DNA from: Pseudomonas laurylsulfativorans
GTDB taxonomy: Bacteria > Pseudomonadota > Gammaproteobacteria > Pseudomonadales > Pseudomonadaceae
Direction: 5' to 3'
Length of the DNA stretch: 64,000 bases
Assembly: GCF_002906155.1 (NCBI RefSeq)
Contig: NZ_MUJK01000015.1
Coordinates: 62,001 to 126,000, forward strand
Numbering within the stretch: the stretch's first letter is position 1; each line of letters starts with the position of its first letter. The position numbers and the translations under genes were made by a program. A model generated the notes under the pieces. That model made no database searches. It had not been told where the DNA came from and was given only the letters and a program-made list of their open reading frames with translations. Positions 1 to 15,942 of this stretch are shown here, piece by piece.

Positions 1-446
1 GCCCGGGTGGCCAGTCGCAATTCAGCGTGACCCTGTCCCTACAACAGGAAGGCAACCGTTTCGACGACCTTCACGCCTGGATCAGCGAAAATCTCACCCA
101 GGACCTGGGCATCCCGACCCTGGCCCTGCAGGCTGGCATGAGCGAACGCAGCTTCGTGCGCCACTACCGCGCCGACACCGGCCAGACCCCGGCCCGGGCC
201 ATCGAACTGATCCGCGTCGAAACCGCGCGTCGCCTGCTCAGCGATACCGGCGTGCCGATCAAGCGGGTGGCGGTGCAATGCGGCTTCGGCAGCGAAGAAA
301 CCCTGCGCCGCAGCTTCCTGCGGGCCATAGGCGTAACGCCGCAGGCTTATCGGGAGCGGTTTTCGGTGAGTGCTGGCGCAGACTCCGTAATGTTTTCGGA
401 CAACGTCGTCCGCACTATCAGGCTTCCGCTTCCGTCACCTGATTAA
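1..446 (+). CDS. AraC/GlxA-family transcriptional regulator, C-terminal part (gene begins before the window)
   Basis: The reading frame is open to the left edge of the window, so only the C-terminal part of the gene is present. A GTG at 27 is internal to the frame and is not a convincing start. The visible part is an AraC-type double helix-turn-helix domain: a first helix region (NLTQDLGIPTLALQAGMSER), then the typical block ending in VAVQCGFGSEETLRRSFLR and GVTPQAYRERF. The residues upstream of it (GGQSQFSV) are typical of GlxA-like regulators, which carry an N-terminal DJ-1/PfpI-like domain; that domain would lie outside the window. The 3' end overlaps the convergent gene at 418-807 by 29 bp. 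The family call is firm, the target is unknown. Confidence 0.85.
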   Translation, partial: PGGQSQFSVTLSLQQEGNRFDDLHAWISENLTQDLGIPTLALQAGMSERSFVRHYRADTGQTPARAIELIRVETARRLLSDTGVPIKRVAVQCGFGSEETLRRSFLRAIGVTPQAYRERFSVSAGADSVMFSDNVVRTIRLPLPSPD

Positions 447-807
447 AATACTTCGCCCGATCCGGCGTAAACGTCACCACCATGCCTGTCCGTGCACACG
501 TCAGCGCCCGTTCTTGCGCCAGGTCCACGTCCAGATCTTCCCCGCGCAAACCTTGCCACTGGGCGAGGTATTTGAGGGAGCCGTATTTTTCGAGTTTCTT
601 CAGGCTGCGGCTGACGCCACCTTTCCAGCCCAGTACCGGTAACTCGCCGGCGAGGCACTGTCGGGCGAGATCGGGGAAACGGGCGGCGCGCTGGCGGCCT
701 ACCTCCCAGCATTTGATCAGGCCCTTGTCGGCGGCTTCCCAGAGTTCTTCGCGGTTCAAACCGGTTCGGAGCGGGGAGTCGATGCTGCGATGGATGCGTT
801 GGGTCAT
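418..807 (-). CDS. Hypothetical protein, 129 aa
   Basis: I do not recognise this protein. The start chosen is the ATG at 807 (MTQRIHRSID); the longer open frame upstream runs through a REP element and is not expected to be coding. The protein is basic in its middle part (GWKGGVSRSLKKLEKYGS) and has no signal peptide or membrane segment. It ends convergently inside the last 29 bp of the AraC-type gene. Codon use resembles the neighbouring genes, which supports a real gene, but there is no motif that gives a function. A small nucleic-acid-associated protein is possible and unproven. Confidence 0.6.
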   Translation of the reverse strand: MTQRIHRSIDSPLRTGLNREELWEAADKGLIKCWEVGRQRAARFPDLARQCLAGELPVLGWKGGVSRSLKKLEKYGSLKYLAQWQGLRGEDLDVDLAQERALTCARTGMVVTFTPDRAKYFNQVTEAEA

Positions 808-1118
808 TCTGATTCCTTGAATTCGGGTGGTTCTGGACAGCTCCGCTGTACCCGTTGTGCAGGATGTTAGGTGGGGATGTAGCGGCTGGCAACAGGGTAT
901 TTTCGGGGTGTTGCAAGCGGTTTTGTTTAAGAAGCGTAGGGCTCGGATTGCACAAGACCTGTGGCGAGGGGGCTTGCCCCCGTTCGGCTGCGCAGCAGTC
1001 GTAAAGTCAGGCAACACTGTCTTTGCGAGAGACTCGATAGGCCGTTTTGGGGCCGCTGCGCAGCCCAACGGGGGCAAGCCCCCTCGCCACAGGTGTGGGT
1101 AGTGTTGGAAGCTGGTGT
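808..1118. other. Intergenic region holding one REPIN
   Basis: This gap separates the 129-aa gene from the 3' end of the GH15 gene. The right half (958-1093) is a REPIN. The left half (808-957) is moderately AT-richer and must hold the promoter of the leftward 129-aa gene, but I see no confident promoter, operator or small ORF in it. Confidence 0.6.
958..1093. repeat. REPIN: two inverted REP palindromes (GTGGCGAGGGGGC class)
   Basis: A left arm, CCTGTGGCGAGGGGGCTTGC, is repeated in inverted orientation at the right end (GCAAGCCCCCTCGCCACAGG) about 100 bp away. Internal blocks GGCTGCGCAGC and GCTGCGCAGCC are also inverted. This is the layout of a Pseudomonas REP doublet (REPIN). It sits beyond the 3' end of the leftward GH15 gene. 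Confidence 0.85.
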
Positions 1119-2942
1119 TCACGGCTGCCAAACAACCTTCTCCCCACTCAACCTCCGATCCAGAAAACACGCCGCACTGATCAACGCCAGATGCGTCAGC
1201 GCCTGCGGCGTGTTGCCCATATGCCGCCCATGGCTGTCGAACTCTTCGGCATACAGCCCCAGCGGGTTGGCGTACCTGAGCAACTGTTCGAACTCCAGAT
1301 GGGCCTTGTCCAATTGGCCGGCGCGGGCCAGGCATTCGACGTACCAGAACGAGCAGGCGGCGAAGGCGCCTTCGCTGCCGGGCAGGCCGTCGATCTGGCT
1401 GTCGTCGTTGCGGTAGCGGTAGATCAAACCGTCGCGCACGAGGCTTTTTTCGATGGCTTGCAGGGTCGCCAGCCAACGCGGGTCGCGGGCACTGACGAAG
1501 CGCACCAGCGGCATCAGTAGCATCGAACCGTCCAGGCCGGTGCCACCGATGTGCTGGACGAAATGCCCGCGCTCTTCATTCCAGAAGTTCTCCCAGATGT
1601 CGGCGTAGATCGCCTGGCGTGTCTGGTCCCAGCGAGCGAACGGGGCGGGCAGTGAACGTTTCGACGCCAAGCGGAGGGCGCGGTCCAGGGCGACCCAGCA
1701 CATCAACCGTGAATGCAGGAAATGGTACTGCTCGCCGCGCATCTCCCAGATGCCGACATCCTTTTGCTCCCAGGTCTCGCAGACCTGATCCACCACCTCC
1801 ACGGTGTGTTTCCAGCCTTCATGGGAGATGGCTTCGCCGTATTTGTTGACCAGGTAAATCGCGTCCAACAGCTCGCCAAAAATGTCGAGCTGGACCTGTT
1901 CGTATGCTTGGTTGCCGATGCGCACCGGTTGAGCGCCACCGTGGCCGGCCAGGTGCGCCAGTTCGATCTCCGGCAACTCCTGGCGACCGTCGATGGCGTA
2001 GAGAATGTTGAGCTTCATCGGCTTGCCCTGACAGTCGCTGACCCGCCCGCGCAACCAGCGCATGTAGGCGTTGGCCTCTTCGACGAAACCCAGGCGCATG
2101 AACGCATAGACGGTGAATGAGGCGTCGCGGATCCAGGTGAAGCGGTAGTCCCAGTTGCGCTCGCCGCCGGGGCTTTCCGGCAGGCCGAAGGTCGCGGCAG
2201 CGAGAATGGCGCCGTGTTTGCGCGAGGTCAGCAGTTTCATCGCCAGGGCCGAGCGGTTGACCATCTCGCGCCAGCGCCCGCGATAGTTGGACTGGCCGAT
2301 CCAGTCGCGCCAGAACTTCAGGCTGCGTTCCAGGCACAGTTCGGCGGCGCCGTCCTTGAAGCGCGGATCGTCGAGGGCGCCGAGCAGGAATTCGCCCGTC
2401 TGGTCTTGTTCGAGGGTGAATTCGGCAACTGCCCCGTTGGCTTCGATACGCAGCGCCTGATCGGATGAGAGCCGCAGCGACGGTTGATCGGCGGCGTCGA
2501 AGATCACGTCCTGCTTGTCCATGCGAGCGCGAGTGTTGGCGCGGGCGTAGTCATGGCGCACAGCGCAACGCATGTGGAACGTGGCGCGGCCGCTGACCAC
2601 ACGGATCCGCCGCATCAGCAGCGGCAGGTCGTCTTCAGTGTCGCCGACGGGCAGCAGGTCGGTGACCTCGACCACCGCGCGGTCACTGAGCCAGCGGGTT
2701 TGCAGCACGTTGGTGTCGGGCAGGTAAATCTGCTCGCGGCGGGCGTCCGGCAAATCCGGTGACAACTGGAAAATACCTGCCTCGGGAGTGTCCAGCAGCG
2801 AACAGAAGATCGATGGGCTGTCGAACTCCGGCCAGCAGAAAAAATCCACGCTGCCCTTGTCGTTGACCAGTGCCGCGCTGCGCATGTCGCCGATGATGCC
2901 GTGGGCGTCGATGGGGCTTTGGCGTTCGGGTTGATCAGCCAT
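1119..2942 (-). CDS. Glycoside hydrolase family 15 protein (glucoamylase/trehalase-like)
   Basis: The 607-aa cytoplasmic protein has the two-part layout of bacterial GH15 enzymes. The N-terminal trehalase-like/beta-sandwich domain (about residues 1-200) opens with DAHGIIGDMRSAALVNDKGSVDFFCWP written here in parts: IIGDMRSAALV and SVDFFCWPEFDSPSIF. The C-terminal (alpha/alpha)6 barrel includes RNWDYRFTWIRDASFTVYA in its first half, and later EMRGEQYHFLHSRLMCW and YAEEFD. The ExRG and YxEEF acid motifs are where the family's catalytic carboxylates lie. Expected reaction is exo-hydrolysis of alpha-glucosides or trehalose, exact substrate unknown. The start at 2942 gives a full-length family member. 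No signal peptide is present. Confidence 0.88.
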   Translation of the reverse strand: MADQPERQSPIDAHGIIGDMRSAALVNDKGSVDFFCWPEFDSPSIFCSLLDTPEAGIFQLSPDLPDARREQIYLPDTNVLQTRWLSDRAVVEVTDLLPVGDTEDDLPLLMRRIRVVSGRATFHMRCAVRHDYARANTRARMDKQDVIFDAADQPSLRLSSDQALRIEANGAVAEFTLEQDQTGEFLLGALDDPRFKDGAAELCLERSLKFWRDWIGQSNYRGRWREMVNRSALAMKLLTSRKHGAILAAATFGLPESPGGERNWDYRFTWIRDASFTVYAFMRLGFVEEANAYMRWLRGRVSDCQGKPMKLNILYAIDGRQELPEIELAHLAGHGGAQPVRIGNQAYEQVQLDIFGELLDAIYLVNKYGEAISHEGWKHTVEVVDQVCETWEQKDVGIWEMRGEQYHFLHSRLMCWVALDRALRLASKRSLPAPFARWDQTRQAIYADIWENFWNEERGHFVQHIGGTGLDGSMLLMPLVRFVSARDPRWLATLQAIEKSLVRDGLIYRYRNDDSQIDGLPGSEGAFAACSFWYVECLARAGQLDKAHLEFEQLLRYANPLGLYAEEFDSHGRHMGNTPQALTHLALISAACFLDRRLSGEKVVWQP

Positions 2943-3040
2943 TGTCGCGAAACTCCGGGAATCTGGGGCCTAAATAGCTGACTGGTTGGGGCCGGTGAGA
3001 GTTCATTTGGCGGGATGTCGAGGTGGCTGTGAGGGCTTCT

Positions 3041-3110
3041 TCGCGAGCAGGCTCGCTCCCACCCTGGACGGCGTACACCACATCTACTGTGGGAGCGAGC
3101 CTGCTCGCGA
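3041..3110. repeat. REPIN (GGGAGCGAGCCTGCTCGCGA class)
   Basis: TCGCGAGCAGGCTCGCTCCC at 3041-3060 and GGGAGCGAGCCTGCTCGCGA at 3091-3110 are exact inverted copies about 30 bp apart. It lies in the 256-bp gap between the divergent GH15 and MFS genes. It argues against using any upstream start of the MFS frame, because that frame would run through this repeat. Confidence 0.88.
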
Positions 3111-3198
3111 TGGGGCCTTCACATTCAACCAACAAATCCACGCTTCCCCCACAATCAGCCGTTATGGCAACGTGCAGTCCCCTGATGAGACCAGACCC

Positions 3199-4371
3199 AT
3201 GGCAAACCCCTATCGCGAGTTGTTCAAAGCCCCCGGCAGTGGCGCCTTCGTGCTGGCCGGAATGATCGCGCGCATGCCGATTTCCATGACCGGTATCGGC
3301 CTGATCACCATGCTTTCGCAATTGCAGGGTGGCTACGGTCTGGCGGGCGCGGTGGCGGCGACGTTCGCCCTGGCCACGGCGTTTTGTGCGCCGCAGGTTT
3401 CCCGATTGGTGGATCGATTTGGTCAGGGGCGGATATTGCCGGTGGCGGCGCTGCTTGGCGGCGGGGCACTGTTGCTGCTGTTGCTGTGCACGCGATTGCA
3501 GGCGCCACACTGGACGTTGTTTGTCTTCGCCGCGCTGGCCGGTTGCATGCCAAGCATGTCGGCGATGGTGCGGGCGCGCTGGACCGAGGTGTATCGCGGT
3601 CGCCCTGAACTGCAAACCGCCTACGCCCTGGAATCGGTACTGGACGAAGTCTGCTTCATCGTCGGGCCGCCGCTGTCGGTGGGCCTGTGCGTGGTGGCAT
3701 TCCCCGAGGCCGGGCCGTTGGCGGCCTTGCTGGCACTGGCCATCGGCGTCACCGCGTTCGTCTTGCAGCGCAGCACAGAGCCGCCGGTGCATCCCCATGA
3801 GGATCATCACCAAGGCTCGATCATTCGTTCCCGCGATATTCAGTTACTGATGCTGTTGATGGTGGCCATGGGCACCATTGTCGGCGTGGTGGACGTGGTC
3901 AGCGTCGCCTTTGCCCAGCAGCAGGGCCAGCCGGCGGCGGCGAGCATTGTGCTGTCGGTGTATGCCATTGGCTCGTGCCTGGCCGGGCTGGCGTTCGGCG
4001 CACTGCGCTCGAAAGTGCCGCTAGCGCGCCTGTTCTTGTACGGCGGGGTAGCGACGGCGGTGACTACCTTGCCGTTGCTGCTGGCGGTGAACATTTTCGG
4101 CTTGTCCCTGGCGGTGTTTGTCGCGGGGCTGTTTTTTGCGCCGACGCTGATCGTCGCCATGGCCCTGGTGGAACAGATCGTGCCGCCGGCCAAACTCACC
4201 GAAGGCCTGACCTGGCTGGTCACCGGCCTGAGCATCGGCGTGGCGATCGGCGCCGCCGGCTCCGGCTGGCTGGTGGACGCCTTCGGCGCACGCAGCGGGT
4301 TCTGGCTGGCGATTGCGGCGGGGGCGGTGGTGCTCGGTTCCGCGATACCGAGCTATCGCCATTTGAGGTAA
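3199..4371 (+). CDS. MFS transporter, 390 aa
   Basis: A hydrophobic integral membrane protein with about 12 predicted segments and the repeat architecture of major facilitator permeases. The loop after TM2 contains APQVSRLVDRFGQGR, which fits the conserved DR-x-G-R motif A. The ATG at 3199 (MANPYRELF) was chosen because the frame upstream of it crosses a REPIN and because the protein then starts just before TM1. The substrate cannot be told from the sequence. It precedes the pyoverdine-type thioesterase on the same strand, but a REPIN and a separate iron-starvation-type promoter lie between them, so co-transcription is unlikely. Drug or metabolite efflux is the usual role of such proteins. 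Confidence 0.85.
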   Translation: MANPYRELFKAPGSGAFVLAGMIARMPISMTGIGLITMLSQLQGGYGLAGAVAATFALATAFCAPQVSRLVDRFGQGRILPVAALLGGGALLLLLLCTRLQAPHWTLFVFAALAGCMPSMSAMVRARWTEVYRGRPELQTAYALESVLDEVCFIVGPPLSVGLCVVAFPEAGPLAALLALAIGVTAFVLQRSTEPPVHPHEDHHQGSIIRSRDIQLLMLLMVAMGTIVGVVDVVSVAFAQQQGQPAAASIVLSVYAIGSCLAGLAFGALRSKVPLARLFLYGGVATAVTTLPLLLAVNIFGLSLAVFVAGLFFAPTLIVAMALVEQIVPPAKLTEGLTWLVTGLSIGVAIGAAGSGWLVDAFGARSGFWLAIAAGAVVLGSAIPSYRHLR

Positions 4372-4384
4372 GGCCAACACAGTA

Positions 4385-4521
4385 CCTGTGGCGAGGGAGC
4401 TTGCTCCCGCTCGGCTGCGCAGCAGTCGTAAACCTGGCGAGAGCGGTGCAACTGGGCAATCACAGTGAATGGTTTTGGGGTCGCTGCGCAACCCGACGGG
4501 AGCAAGCTCCCTCGCCACAGG
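4385..4521. repeat. REPIN (GTGGCGAGGGAGC class)
   Basis: CCTGTGGCGAGGGAGCTTGC at the left end and its inverse GCAAGCTCCCTCGCCACAGG at the right end, with GGCTGCGCAGC / GTCGCTGCGCAACC internal blocks. It ends 30 bp before the TAATT element of the promoter at 4552. Confidence 0.85.
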
Positions 4522-4551
4522 TCCTTGTGCAATTCAACTTTGATCTGCGAC

Positions 4552-4575
4552 TAATTCCCGGCCTACCTCATCCGT
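4552..4575 (+). promoter_or_regulatory. PvdS iron-starvation box variant (TAATT-N16-CGT)
   Basis: CTAATT at 4551-4556 is followed after exactly 16 bases by CGT at 4573-4575. The established PvdS promoter signature is TAAAT-N16-CGT, so this is a one-base variant. It lies 32 bp before the GTG start of the thioesterase gene, the right distance for a promoter. Confidence 0.55.
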
Positions 4576-4607
4576 TCTCCAAGCAGACAACTTTCGAGGA
4601 AAGCCCG

Positions 4608-5342
4608 GTGCCCCAGCTGACATTGCTGTGCCTGCCCTATTCGGGCGCGAGTGCCATGGTCTATAGCCGTTGGCGACGCAAGCTGCCGCAGTGGCTCACG
4701 CTGCAACCGGTGGAGTTGCCGGGCCGTGGCGCGCGCTACGGCGAGCCCTTGCACACCGACATGCGCCGCCTGGCGCTGCAACTGGCCCATGAGCAGAAAG
4801 CCACGCTCAAGACGCCGTACGCGCTGTTCGGCCACAGCATGGGCGCGTTGCTGGCCTGCGAGATGGCCCACGCATTTCGCGCGCTGGGTTGCCCGGAACC
4901 GGTGGCGCTGTTCGCCTCGGGTACCGCCGCGCCGACCCTGCGCGTCGACTACGACCGGGGCTTTGCCCAGCCCAAGACCGACGCCGAACTGATCGAACAA
5001 CTGCGCACCCTCAACGGCACCAGCGAAGAGATTTTGGCCAATGAAGAGTTGATGAGCCTGACCCTGCCGGTACTGCGCGCGGACTTCCTGTTGTGCGGGC
5101 GTTTCGAGCCGATCCAGCGCCCGTTGCTCAAGTGCCCTGTGCATGTGCTCGGCGGCAAGGCCGACCGCGCCACCACCGAGCAACTGATCGGCTGGAGCCA
5201 GGAAACCCGCGGCAGTTTCTCGGTGGACATGCTGGCTGGCGGGCACTTCTTTATCCATGAGCAAGAGGCCAAGGTGCTGCGGGTGATCAAGGATCAGCTT
5301 GAGGTGCATCATCGGCGGCTTTCCATGGCTGCCGTGGGTTAA
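4608..5342 (+). CDS. Type II (stand-alone) thioesterase, pyoverdine-associated, PvdG-like
   Basis: This 244-aa alpha/beta-hydrolase is of the external NRPS thioesterase family. The nucleophile elbow is GHSMG (about residue 75) and the catalytic His is in AGGHFFIHE near the C terminus. An N-terminal LLCLPYSGASA stretch and ELPGRGARY are typical of type II thioesterases. These enzymes clear mis-primed or stalled acyl groups from carrier domains. The start is the GTG at 4608 (VPQLTLL), preceded by GAGGAAAG; the longer open frame crosses a REPIN. It lies upstream of the pyoverdine NRPS operon and has its own iron-starvation-type promoter. In P. aeruginosa the comparable gene, pvdG, sits by pvdL, so position here differs and I leave the symbol open. 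Confidence 0.85.
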   Translation: MPQLTLLCLPYSGASAMVYSRWRRKLPQWLTLQPVELPGRGARYGEPLHTDMRRLALQLAHEQKATLKTPYALFGHSMGALLACEMAHAFRALGCPEPVALFASGTAAPTLRVDYDRGFAQPKTDAELIEQLRTLNGTSEEILANEELMSLTLPVLRADFLLCGRFEPIQRPLLKCPVHVLGGKADRATTEQLIGWSQETRGSFSVDMLAGGHFFIHEQEAKVLRVIKDQLEVHHRRLSMAAVG

Positions 5343-5367
5343 CACCACTCCCAAATTTCACCCGATC

Positions 5368-5460
5368 CCTGTGGGGAGCGAGCTTGCTCGCGATGACGGC
5401 GGCACATTCAGCATGGATGTGACTGACACTCCGCCATCGCGAGCAAGCTCGCTCCCACAG
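5368..5460. repeat. REPIN (GGAGCGAGCTTGCTCGCGATG class)
   Basis: GGAGCGAGCTTGCTCGCGAT on the left is matched by ATCGCGAGCAAGCTCGCTCC on the right. It lies in the thioesterase/NRPS-1 gap, 48 bp upstream of the candidate PvdS box. Confidence 0.88.
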
Positions 5461-5508
5461 TGGTTTTCATCGTTCTGCATTCCGCGTTTCACCTCCCGCC
5501 TGATTGGC

Positions 5509-5531
5509 TAATTTTTCCCGTCTGCATTCGT
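5509..5531 (+). promoter_or_regulatory. Candidate PvdS iron-starvation box for NRPS-1 (TAATT-N15-CGT)
   Basis: GGCTAATT is followed after 15 bases by CGT at 5529-5531, 55 bp before the NRPS-1 start. Both the fourth base of TAAAT and the spacing (15 instead of 16) deviate from the PvdS consensus. It shares the CTAATT core with the box before the thioesterase, which makes a shared regulator plausible. Confidence 0.45.
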
Positions 5532-5586
5532 TTTATAGGGACGACGCGCCTTTGCGCCTGCTGCCTACTGATGCGGATGCCGATAG

Positions 5587-14820
<9,234 letters not shown>

Positions 14821-14827
14821 TTCAGCC

Positions 14828-14849
14828 GGCGGCGCCTTTAGGCGCCGCC
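14828..14849 (+). terminator. GC-rich hairpin between NRPS-1 and the hydroxylase gene (attenuator or processing element)
   Basis: GGCGGCGCC and GGCGCCGCC form a perfect 9-bp stem around a TTTA tetraloop, 8 bp after the NRPS-1 stop codon. It is followed by GTCATCATTTT, so the U-tract is poor for a classic terminator. It lies inside an otherwise compact operon, 24 bp before the hydroxylase start. Confidence 0.6.
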
Positions 14850-14872
14850 GTCATCATTTTCTGGAGGGGTTT

Positions 14873-15931
14873 ATGACCGTTTCAACGACCAAGTCCATTC
14901 CCAAGATGGGTCGTGGTGCCCGCAAGAGCCTGTCCACCGATCCGACGCGGCTGGTGAGTTTTGCGCCGATGTTCGAAGGCCACAGCATGCCGCTGGTGTG
15001 CCGTCCGGCCGTATCCGGCGTGAGCCTGGTGGAGTGGGCGAGCCAGAATCGCGCGCTGATCGAGAACAAGCTGCTGGAACACGCGGTGATCCTGTTCCGC
15101 GGTTTCCAGGTGGCCGATATTGGTGAGTTCAATCGCTGCGTCGACGCGATTTCCGGCGGTGCCCTGGAGTACCTGTTCCGTGCCTCGCCACGGACCCAGA
15201 TCAGCGGCCAGTTCAAGATCTACAGCTCCACCGATTACCCGGCGCCGGAGAAGATCTTCCCGCACAACGAACACTCGTATTCGCCGGTATTCCCGCGTCA
15301 CCTGTACTTTTACTGCGACACCCCGTCGACCACCGGCGGTGAAACGCCGTTCGGTGATACCCGCCAGATCCTCGCGCGGATCGACCCGGCGGTGCGCGAA
15401 GCGTTTGCCCTCAAACGCATCATGTACGTGCGCAACTACGGCGACGGCATGGGGCTGCCGTGGCAGACCGTGTTCCAAAGCGAGGATCGCGCCGAGGTCG
15501 AAGCCTACTGCGCCAAAATCGGCATCCAGGCCGAGTGGAAGTCCGGAAACCGCCTGCGCACCCGGCAGAACGGTCCGGCCATCGTGCGCCACCCGCTGAC
15601 CGGCGAGCGTATCTGGTTCAACCACGGCACCTTCTTCAATGCGCTGACCCTGCCGGACAGCATCCGCGACAACCTGCTGCGTGAATTCGGCCCGCAGGAT
15701 TTGCCGCAGAACACCTTCTTCGGCGACGGCTCGCCGATTCCCGACGAGGTGATCCGCCACCTGCAAGGCATCTACCGCGAGGTGATGGTGGAGTTCGCCT
15801 GGGAGAAGGGCGACGTGGTCCTGCTCGACAACATCCTCAGCGTGCATGCGCGCAACGAATTCACCGGCTACAGAAAAATCCTCACGGCCATGGCCATCGC
15901 GCAGAAAAGCGCCGACCTGGATCAGGAATAA
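14873..15931 (+). CDS. SyrP/TauD-like Fe(II)/2-oxoglutarate beta-hydroxylase (pyoverdine, likely beta-OH-His)
   Basis: A 352-aa member of the TauD/TfdA clavaminate-synthase-like family, most like SyrP-type hydroxylases that act on carrier-bound amino acids. The iron-binding triad is visible as H131-x-E133 (FPHNEHSYS) and H325 (SVHARNEF), with the Arg at 327 and downstream YRKIL region for 2-oxoglutarate binding. A strong ribosome site (GGAGGGG) precedes ATG 14873. It sits between NRPS-1 and NRPS-2; NRPS-2 begins with a degenerate C-like domain of the kind described as the docking 'interface' for such hydroxylases. The adjacent A domain reads His-like, so beta-hydroxylation of carrier-bound His is inferred; Asp is the main alternative. 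Confidence 0.85.
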   Translation: MTVSTTKSIPKMGRGARKSLSTDPTRLVSFAPMFEGHSMPLVCRPAVSGVSLVEWASQNRALIENKLLEHAVILFRGFQVADIGEFNRCVDAISGGALEYLFRASPRTQISGQFKIYSSTDYPAPEKIFPHNEHSYSPVFPRHLYFYCDTPSTTGGETPFGDTRQILARIDPAVREAFALKRIMYVRNYGDGMGLPWQTVFQSEDRAEVEAYCAKIGIQAEWKSGNRLRTRQNGPAIVRHPLTGERIWFNHGTFFNALTLPDSIRDNLLREFGPQDLPQNTFFGDGSPIPDEVIRHLQGIYREVMVEFAWEKGDVVLLDNILSVHARNEFTGYRKILTAMAIAQKSADLDQE

Positions 15932-15942
15932 GGACACCCGAC

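Noticed and set aside
2935..3813. Minus-strand frame opposite the MFS gene
   Set aside because: Arg/Gln/His-rich shadow overlapping a REPIN. The MFS frame on the plus strand has real TM segments.
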